A program made the translations under genes and the position numbers. Under the pieces are notes generated by a model. That model had not been told where the DNA came from. It ran no database searches and worked only from the letters and a program-made list of their open reading frames with translations. A stretch of 12,980 bases of DNA from Heterostelium multicystogenum (taxonomy: Eukaryota > Evosea > Eumycetozoa > Acytosteliales > Acytosteliaceae). Shown here piece by piece: positions 7,747 through 12,980 of the stretch. Position 1 is the stretch's first letter. Each line of letters begins with the position of its first letter. The stretch covers positions 1 to 12,980 of the forward strand of contig RCNN01000475.1 of assembly GCA_003667245.1 (NCBI GenBank), in the 5' to 3' direction.

Positions 7747-8676
7747 ATGACTGCTTCGATCCTTGTACTGGGCGCCGGCGAACTGGGCCTGGCGGTACTG
7801 CGCCAACTGTCCCGCCTGGCTGCACCGCAAAATGTGTCTGTGACGGTGTTGCTGCGCCCCGCCACACTGAACTCCCCCGACCCGGCCAAACAGCAGGAAA
7901 TCATCGAACTGCGCGCCTTGGGCATTGAGCTGCTGGCGGGTGACCTGGCCAATGGCTCCGAGGCCGAGCTGGCAACGGTGTTCGCCGACTATCACACCGT
8001 GATCAGTTGCATCGGCTTTGCCGCAGGCCCCGGCACTCAGCGCAAGCTGACCCGCGCGGTCATCGCAGGCGGCGTGAAACGTTATGTACCGTGGCAGTTC
8101 GGTGTGGACTACGACGTGATCGGCCGCGGTTCGGCCCAGGACCTCTGGGATGAACAGCTTGACGTGCGCGACTTGCTGCGCTCCCAGCAAGGCACGCAAT
8201 GGGTGATTGTCTCCACCGGGATGTTCACCAGCTTCCTGTTTGAACCGTCCTTCGGCGTCGTCGACCTGGCGCAGAATACCGTGCATGCATTGGGAGATTG
8301 GGACACCGCTGTCACCGTCACCACGCCTGAGGACATCGGCCTGCTGACGGCACGCATCCTGTTCAGCACGCCGCCGATCACCAATCAGGTGGTGTACACC
8401 GCCGGAGACACCCTGACCTACGGCGAGCTGGCCGATACCGTGGATGCGCAACTGGGGCTCACCCTCAAACGCGAACGCTGGTCGGTGCGCTACCTGGAAG
8501 CGGAACTGGCCGCTGCACCCGAGGACAACCTGATGAAATACCGGGTGGCCTTCGCCCAAGGCAACGGCGTGGCCTGGGACCCTGCCATTACCTTCAATGG
8601 GCAACAACAGATCGCCGTGACCAGCGTTGCCCAATGGATTGAGCAGAACCTCAAGGCACCGGCAACCACCCGCTGA
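7747..8676 (+). CDS. NmrA-like / isoflavone-reductase-type NAD(P)-dependent reductase
   Basis: Uninterrupted 309-residue protein of the NmrA/PCBER-like atypical SDR family. The N-terminus carries the dinucleotide motif GAGELG at residues 9-14 within SILVLGAGELGLAVLRQL, then VTVLLRP, where a basic residue suggests NADP preference. Further on are LLAGDLANGSEAELATVFAD, HTVISCIGFAAGPGTQRKLT, GGVKRYVPWQFGVDYDVIGR and STGMFTSFLF, in the order seen in isoflavone-reductase-like proteins. The C-terminal part (TPEDIGLLTARILFS, VYTAGDTLTYGELAD) matches the same family. Known members are reductases or redox-sensing cofactor binders; substrate is unknown here. It is divergent from the HxlR gene and overlaps the convergent gene below by 26 bp. 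Confidence 0.92.
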   Translation: MTASILVLGAGELGLAVLRQLSRLAAPQNVSVTVLLRPATLNSPDPAKQQEIIELRALGIELLAGDLANGSEAELATVFADYHTVISCIGFAAGPGTQRKLTRAVIAGGVKRYVPWQFGVDYDVIGRGSAQDLWDEQLDVRDLLRSQQGTQWVIVSTGMFTSFLFEPSFGVVDLAQNTVHALGDWDTAVTVTTPEDIGLLTARILFSTPPITNQVVYTAGDTLTYGELADTVDAQLGLTLKRERWSVRYLEAELAAAPEDNLMKYRVAFAQGNGVAWDPAITFNGQQQIAVTSVAQWIEQNLKAPATTR

Positions 8677-9207
8677 ACTGCCCCTGGCTGTCCAACGTGC
8701 ACCAGGCGAAATCCCAGGGCAGCGGCGGCAGCCTTTGCAGCGCCACGCCACTGCCCGGCTTCCAGTCCACCACCTGAAGCGGCGCGCCTTGCCAGGCCAC
8801 AACCACGCCCCGGACCTGGCTGGTGTCATCGCTGACCCAACGGGCCGCGGCCGCTGTCATGAACGCTTCGATGGGCTCTTCATCGATCTGCGTGCGATAC
8901 ACCGAACCGAGCAGCCAAACGGCACACGTTTACATGGTAGGTCCAGTCCAGGGAGGGACGGTTTGCGGTAAGCCCAAGTCATGAAACTGCGAAACAGGTT
9001 CAAGCCCTCCGGCGGGTCGAGCTTGAGCAAACCGGGGCAGATGTCGAACAAGGTGTGCCAGTAAGGCAGCAACCGTGCATCCAGGTGGACGAAACAGCGG
9101 GCGTTACTCGGGTATTCGACAGACGGTAGCAACACGTCGCTGCGGGACGGACGGCGCGACGCCTTGCTGACCAGACGGGCAGCGCCGGAAGGCAGGATAG
9201 AGCTCAT
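8651..9207 (-). CDS. Hypothetical protein, one frameshift
   Basis: I do not recognise this family. Two reading frames join near 8910-8935 into one protein of about 185 residues. The first part has a basic, Ser/Arg-rich N-terminus, then CFVHLDARLLPYWHTLFDIC and LDPPEGLNLFRSFMTWAYRK. The second part has YRTQIDEEPIEAFMTAAAAR, GVVVAWQGAPLQVVDWKPGS and a Trp-rich end LPWDFAWCTLDSQGQFSGWL. There is no signal peptide and no evident membrane segment, so it looks cytoplasmic. The chosen start is the ATG at 9207; a GTG at 9216 would add three residues. Neither has a strong ribosome-binding site. It lies 62 bp downstream of the DUF2946 gene on the same strand and may be co-transcribed. Codon use looks like the neighbours. 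Confidence 0.65.
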
Positions 9208-9269
9208 GGAACGCACTCACACTCGTGACGATAGAACGCCTCCTGGTATCAGGAAGCCCGGGGCACACG

Positions 9270-9654
9270 TCAGAATGCAGGGGAAGCGCGAGGGTTGGCC
9301 GAAGGCCAGGAATACCGCGGAGGGGCCTTGTTTGCGCCGCTCATGGGCCGGGCGCGGCTTTTGCCCCAGGCCCAACAGCCAGGCCAGGCAAAACAGGAAG
9401 ACGATGCCCAGGGTCACGGCGGAGCACACCGGGCAGGCGAAGAAGTTCGACCAGCTGCTGGCCGTCGGATTGCCCAGGCCGGCATCCGAGGCCGGCGCCT
9501 TGGTACCCAGGCTTGAGCAGAACTGACCGCCCAGGCCATTGAGCTCAAGCCCCATCATCTGCCCATGGCCCAAACCGCAGACGAACACATTGAACAGGAC
9601 GCAAAAATACAGGGTCCAGGCAATGAGTGAACGGTCCGGGCGGGAGAGTTTCAT
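9270..9654 (-). CDS. DUF2946 family protein, frameshifted near C-terminus
   Basis: Small membrane-associated protein of about 128 residues. It starts MKLSRPDRSLIAWTLYFCVL with a hydrophobic signal or anchor segment, then FVCGLGHGQMMGLELNGLGG and QFCSSLG. A second membrane segment follows the motif FFACPVCSAVTLG (a CPxC cysteine pair), then FLFCLAWLLGLG. This pattern is typical of DUF2946. After a break near 9335 the frame continues as NKAPPRYSWPSANPRASPAF to a stop at 9270-9272, giving the Pro-rich tail usual for the family; the unshifted frame would run past the normal end. DUF2946 genes are often found beside copper genes in Pseudomonas, and here SCO and PCu(A)C genes are divergent from it. 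A metal-related role is inference from context and the Cys pair. Confidence 0.8.
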
Positions 9655-9676
9655 GGCGGCGACTTTACCATTCCCC

Positions 9677-9783
9677 TGTAGGAACTGTCGAGCTTTAGCG
9701 AGGCTGCGATGCAGACGCCACGGTCTTGCAGGAATACCGAGGCGATCCCTTCGCAGCCTCGCTCAAGCTCGACAGCTCCCACA
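9677..9783. repeat. REP-type inverted repeat (33-bp arms), Pseudomonas intergenic element
   Basis: Arms at 9677-9709 and 9751-9783 are inverted copies matching at 30 of 33 positions, separated by 41 bp. Each begins TGTRGGARCTGTCGAGC and ends GCGAGGCTGCGA. It lies between the divergent DUF2946 and SCO genes. Paired inverted REPs of this kind (REPINs) are abundant in P. fluorescens-group genomes and are thought to be moved by RAYT transposases acting in trans. It may also form a strong hairpin in transcripts. Confidence 0.88.
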
Positions 9784-9824
9784 TTTGGTCTTGCTCGGCA
9801 GGGCCTGTGACAGAACGTCGCAGA

Positions 9825-9853
9825 TTACGCCCAGAGGCCCGGGTTGTTAGAAT
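9825..9853 (+). promoter_or_regulatory. Candidate promoter for SCO gene
   Basis: TAGAAT at 9848-9853 matches the -10 consensus at five of six bases. TTACGC at 9825-9830 would be a weak -35 with 17-bp spacing. It lies just downstream of the REP element and about 66 bp before the SCO start. Weak evidence. Confidence 0.25.
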
Positions 9854-9918
9854 GCCACGCTCTCCTCGCCTGATTTAACGCTTCGTGGTACCCAGGCGCT
9901 TCACAGGATGCACAGTTG

Positions 9919-10525
9919 ATGAGTACGTTATTCACCCGCCGCAAAGTCCTCTCCGGCATGGGATTGCTGGGCCTGGGCCTGCTGGCCGGCTGTGACAACA
10001 GCCCGAAACTGAACTTCAAGTACGGCAAGGATCTGAGCGACAAGATCATGGGCCGCACCTTTCAAGCTCAAGAACACTGACGGCGAGACCGTCACCTTGA
10101 GTTCCTTCCGTGGCTTGATGCCAGTGGTGTTCTTCGGCTTCACCCAGTGCCCGGCCGTGTGCCCGACCACCCTGGCGCGCATGGCCAGGCGAAAAAACTG
10201 ATGGGCCGCGACGGCAAGATCATGCAGGTGGTGTTTATCACCCTGGATCCCGAACGCGACACGCCCAAGATACTCGACGCCTACGTCAAGCCTTCGACCC
10301 CAGCTTCCAGGCGCTGTTATGGCACCCCGGAAGAAATCGCCGTGGCCGCCAAGGAATTCGGGATCTTTTTATGAAAAGATCCCGCCGGCGACAGCTACAC
10401 CCCTCTCCCACACCGCACCAGCTTTGTGTTCGACACCCGGGCACCCTGCGCCTGGGCTTGTCTGCCTCGCTTAACGCCCAAAGAGTGCGCAGAAGACCTG
10501 CTCACCCGTCATGGAGGTCTGCTAA
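9919..10525 (+). CDS. SCO1/SenC-family copper chaperone lipoprotein, multiply frameshifted
   Basis: Periplasm-facing thioredoxin-fold protein that delivers copper to the CuA site of cytochrome c oxidase or acts as its thiol reductase. The N-terminus FTRRKVLSGMGLLGLGLLAG ends in a LLAGC lipobox, so it should be membrane-anchored. The fold then shows LSSFRGLMPVVFFGFTQCP with the metal-binding CPAVC (CxxxC), IMQVVFITLDPERDTPKILD, GTPEEIAVAAKEFGIF and the distal His in LSHT before FVFD. All copper ligands of the family (two Cys, one His) are present. About nine breaks lie between 10063 and 10509. The ATG at 9919 has AGGA ten bases upstream. The real stop (TAA 10523-10525) overlaps the next gene's ATG by one base, so the two are coupled. 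Usual length is about 200 residues; the span fits. Confidence 0.9.
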
Positions 10526-11008
10526 TGACTGCCGTTCAAACACCTCAAGCGCTTCGCCCTCGGTCTCTCCCTGCTGGGCCTCGCCGCCCACGCCAGTGCA
10601 CAGGCAGTGGTCACCGACGCCTGGGTACGCGCCTCGTACCGGCCAGCCGTCCAGCGGCGCGTTCATGACCGTTACCGCCGACAGCGACAGCAAACTGCTC
10701 AGCGTGGCGTCGCCGGTCGCCAAGACCGTGCAGATCCATGAGAATGACCATGAAGGACGACGTTCAATGCGCATGGGCCCGGTGGATTCGGTGCCATTTG
10801 CCCGCGGGCAAGGCGGTCAAGCTCGACCCGGATGGCTATCACGTGATGCTGATCGACCTCACCGCCCAGATCAAGGAAGGCGACCAGGTTGCCGCTGACC
10901 GTCACCGTGGAAAATGCCAAGGGTGAAAAGCAGTCGATCGAAGTGAAAAGCCCAAGCCCGTGCGTTGAATGCAACGGAAAACCATGGGATCACAGCAAGA
11001 TGCACTAA
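10525..11008 (+). CDS. PCu(A)C-type periplasmic copper chaperone, multiply frameshifted
   Basis: Periplasmic Cu(I) chaperone of the PCu(A)C family, working with SCO proteins to metallate cytochrome oxidase. The signal peptide reads FKHLKRFALGLSLLGLAAHA followed by SAQA. The mature part starts VVTDAWVRAS and shows SGAFMTVTADSDSKLLSVAS. The copper-ligand set H(n)M(n)HxM is visible: VQIHEM with nearby MGPVDSVP, and DGYHVMLIDL. PLTVTVENAKGEKQSIEVKA closes the fold. A tail rich in His and Met (NHGDHSKMH) extends beyond the usual end, and similar tails bind copper. GGAGG at 10513-10517 lies seven bases before the ATG. Breaks occur near 10540, 10645, 10742, 10768, 10790, 10890, 10947 and 10988. The stop at 11006-11008 requires the shifted frame. 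Confidence 0.88.
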
Positions 11009-11022
11009 AGCGCAGATCAAAA

Positions 11023-11130
11023 TGTGGGAGCGGGCTTGTGTGGGAGCGGGCTTGCTCGCGAATGCGGTGTGACAGTCACCGGGATTGTATTGACTGATCC
11101 ACCGCTTTCGCGAGCAAGCCCGCTCCCACA
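11023..11130. repeat. REPIN-type palindrome (31-bp arms) with a duplicated 16-bp arm segment
   Basis: Inverted arms at 11039-11069 and 11100-11130 match at 30 of 31 positions with a 30-bp spacer. The arm begins TGTGGGAGCGGGCTTGCTCG. Directly before the left arm, 11023-11038 repeats the first 16 bases of the arm exactly, giving a tandem duplication. The arm is the common Pseudomonas REP sequence. It lies 14 bp after the PCu(A)C stop and could act as a terminator-like or mRNA-protecting hairpin. Confidence 0.92.
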
Positions 11131-11247
11131 TTGGCCCTTCAGTGCCTGAAAAATCGGGCGTCCGCTTCATTACTTTTTTCGTCTCGCCATCGCATAACAC
11201 TTTCTATATATTTTCAATCTGCAATACAACTCGTTAGCCCTGCGCAA

Positions 11248-11277
11248 GCCGGACGCGTCTCCCTGTCGCCGTCCGGC
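11248..11277 (+). other. Hairpin in porin leader
   Basis: GCCGGACG (11248-11255) and CGTCCGGC (11270-11277) form a perfect 8-bp GC-rich stem with a 14-base loop, 43 bp before the porin ATG. No T run follows, so a classical terminator is unlikely. It may be a leader structure or an operator. Confidence 0.5.
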
Positions 11278-11289
11278 CAGATAATTCTA

Positions 11290-11321
11290 AAAAATAAGCA
11301 GCAGACAACGGGAAATAACAA
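11290..11321 (+). promoter_or_regulatory. Two AAnAAnAA (Crc/Hfq-type) motifs at the porin translation start
   Basis: AAAAATAA at 11290-11297 and AATAACAA at 11314-11321 fit the AAnAAnAA catabolite-activity motif bound by Hfq/Crc in Pseudomonas mRNAs. The second lies between the GGGAA ribosome-binding site (11310-11314) and the ATG, overlapping both. Binding there would block translation. The motif match is seen; regulation is inference. Confidence 0.5.
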
Positions 11322-12589
11322 TGAAACAAATCCCCCATTACCCTGGGCTTGACTTCGGCCACCCTCGGTTTTGACCCCTCGCCTTCCCAACCTTTGCCGA
11401 AGCTGACTTTTCAAAGACAGCAAGGCCGACCTCGAATTTCGCAACTTCTACTTCAACAGCGATTACCGCCAAGGCCCAACGCGAGCCAGTCCAAACGCGA
11501 TGAGATGGGCCCAAGGGCTGATCCTTCAATTACCCAGTCGGGTTACACCGAAGGCCTGGTGGGCTTTGGCCTCGATGCCATTGGCCTGCAGGGTTTGAAA
11601 CTGGGACTCAAGCCCCGACCGCCAAAACACCGGCCTGCTTCCCGTGGGCGAGGATGGGCGCACCGGGACAGCTACAGTCGAATGGGCGCCACCGCCAAGG
11701 CGCGGAATCTCCAAAAGCGTGCTCAAATTCGGCACCGCTGATCCCCAAGCTGCCGACCGTACTGCCCAACGATGGCCGGCTGCTGCCCCAGACCTTTCGC
11801 GGCACTCAATTGACCAGCCAGGATATCGCCGGCCTGACCTTCGATGCCGGCGCCTGACCAGCAACACCCTGCGTAACGACAGCGGCCATGCAGACATCGA
11901 AGTCGACGGCAAAAGAGCATCAAGGGTGCCGTGCCCAGCGATAAATTCGACTTCGCCAGTGCCAGCTACAGCTGGACCAAAACCCTGGTCCACCGGCTAC
12001 CACTACGCCAACCTCGAGAACAACTACAAGCAACACATCTTCAACCTGGTCCATACCCCTGCCACTGGGTGACGCGCAGTCGTTCAAACCGACCTGCGTT
12101 ACGCCGACTCCAGCAAGGAAGGCAACAGCAACATCGACAACCAGGCCTTCGGTGCCAAGTTCACCCTACAGCCTCCACGCCACTCGTTCGGCGCCGCCTA
12201 CCAGCGCATGAAAGGCACCACCGGCTTCCCCCACCTGGACGGTACCGACTCCTACCTCGTCAACTACCGTGATGATCTTCGCCGGACTTCGCCAACCCCG
12301 AGGAAAAGTCCTGGCAGGCCCGCTACGACTATGACTTCGCCGCCCTCGGCATCCCCGGCCTGACCTTCATGACCCGCTACCTCAAGGGTGACCAACTTCG
12401 TGCGTACCCGAACCCTGGAAGGTACCGAGTGGGAGCGCAAACACCGATATCGGCTACGTGTTCCAGAAGCGGTTGCCCTGAAGAACCTTGAAGTGAAATG
12501 GCGCAAATGGCACGTATCGCAGCAATGGCAGCGGCAGCGATATCGACCAGAACCGCTTTATCGTCAGCTACACCCTGCCCTTGCTGTGA
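11321..12589 (+). CDS. OprD-family outer-membrane porin, multiply frameshifted
   Basis: Substrate-specific 18-strand beta-barrel porin of the OprD family, about 422 residues as usual. A signal peptide ending in a FAEA-like site is followed by the characteristic N-terminal strand [20 protein letters not shown] and KRDEWAQGL. Later come [140 protein letters not shown] and [13 protein letters not shown], and [11 protein letters not shown], all typical of OprD. The end [10 protein letters not shown], with a terminal hydrophobic strand, is as expected. About a dozen breaks scatter along it. OprD porins admit amino acids, peptides or organic acids. The lyase gene 20 bp downstream may act on what it imports (inference). 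Confidence 0.9.
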
Positions 12590-12609
12590 TTTTTCCCGGA
12601 GCGTTGCAC

Positions 12610-12980
12610 ATGAATAGCAGAAAAAGCCTGATCCACCTGGCCGTCGCCTTTGCCCTGTTCAGCAGTTACGGCGCCTACGCCGCCGACACCGGCGCGTTGC
12701 CCTGCAAAACCACCGAAGAATGCGCCGCCCAGGGCGGCCAAAGTCGGCGCCACGCCGGGCTCCTCGCAAAGCGCCCCCACAAGGCCAAGGGAGAACCCGA
12801 CCCAAACCCAGTTTCGCCTGGTTGAACCGCATCAACAAGCCTCGATCGTGATGCTCACCGAAGAAGGCATCGTCAAGCCGGACATGGGCCACAAGATCGC
12901 CGGCGGCGTGCGCTTTGCCATCGACCAGGCCGACCAAGCCCGATGGCAAGCGCCCGGAAGACGTGCGCAACTGGAAAAAA
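12610..12980 (+). CDS. Exported argininosuccinate-lyase-like protein, N-terminal part, frameshifted
   Basis: The ATG at 12610 follows GGAG by eight bases. A clear Sec signal peptide, MNSRKSLIHLAVAFALFSSY then GAYAADTG, predicts export to the periplasm. After a Cys-containing linker (LPCKTTEECAAQ) and a variable region, the readable segments FAWLNRINKASIVMLTEEGI, VKPDMGHKIAGGVRFAIDQA and PDGKRPEDVRNW match the N-terminal helical region of argininosuccinate-lyase-like members of the fumarase/aspartase superfamily. The gene is cut by the right edge, so the catalytic GSSxMPxKxN loop cannot be checked. Breaks lie near 12735, 12780, 12812, 12840 and 12935. It is very likely co-transcribed with the porin. 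Cytoplasmic arginine biosynthesis is unlikely given the signal peptide; a periplasmic amino-acid or dicarboxylate lyase is more plausible. Confidence 0.62.

Larger units (their letters stand above)
11009..11320. other. 312-bp non-coding region: REPIN plus porin leader
   Basis: Contains no credible gene. The first half is the palindromic REP doublet at 11023-11130, which may end the copper-chaperone transcript. The second half (11131-11320) is AT-rich, including a pyrimidine-rich stretch around 11160-11220, and should carry the porin promoter and leader. The leader has an 8-bp-arm hairpin and two AAnAAnAA motifs, listed separately. Confidence 0.6.

Noticed and set aside
7672..8829. A 385-codon open frame on the minus strand, the longest in the window
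   Set aside because: It is antisense to the NmrA-like reductase, crosses that gene's promoter region and has no recognisable motifs. The plus-strand protein has clear family motifs, so this is a GC-rich shadow frame.
11321..12589. The porin gene as a degraded pseudogene
   Set aside because: All strands and motifs are present in order, and the breaks are single-base indels like those in every other gene here, so sequencing error fits better.

Overview
This is GC-rich chromosomal DNA, most likely from the Pseudomonas fluorescens group. The pointers are the gene families (OprD-type porin, FUSC exporter, SCO/PCu(A)C copper chaperones, DUF2946 protein, HxlR and LysR regulators) and two palindromic REP-type intergenic repeats of the Pseudomonas kind. 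Species assignment is inference. No tRNA, rRNA, CRISPR array, phage gene or transposase is visible.

The main complication is sequence quality. Nearly every gene is broken by single-base insertions or deletions. The protein continues in another frame a few bases later with its family motifs intact, and some breaks sit at homopolymers. I count roughly fifty such breaks. I read this as uncorrected sequencing error rather than mass pseudogenisation, and annotate each gene across its full span. Only the NmrA-like reductase at 7747-8676 is uninterrupted.

Layout. (1) 1-566: N-terminal part of a FUSC aromatic-acid exporter (minus), divergent from a LysR regulator (737-1694, plus). (2) 1695-2940: a dxr-like gene (minus) whose stop abuts the LysR stop. 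It is divergent from a short-chain dehydrogenase (3224-3971, plus) across a 283-bp region with three direct repeats. (3) 3988-6172: a two-gene minus-strand operon, MFS transporter plus quinone-oxidoreductase-like MDR enzyme, with overlapping stop and start, divergent from a second LysR regulator (6322-7250). (4) 7251-7656: HxlR regulator (minus) divergent from the NmrA-like reductase (7747-8676). (5) 8651-9654: an unknown protein and a DUF2946 protein (minus). (6) 9919-11008: SCO protein and PCu(A)C chaperone (plus), overlapping start and stop, flanked on both sides by REP-type palindromes. (7) 11321 to the end: OprD-family porin followed by a signal-peptide-bearing argininosuccinate-lyase-like protein.

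The first two thirds alternate regulators with small redox and efflux units, as is common in Pseudomonas accessory regions. The last third is a probable copper-delivery unit followed by an uptake or catabolic unit. I see no clearly new system. The best leads are the dxr paralogue with its repeat-bearing upstream region, the catabolite-repression motifs at the porin start, and the exported lyase next to the porin.
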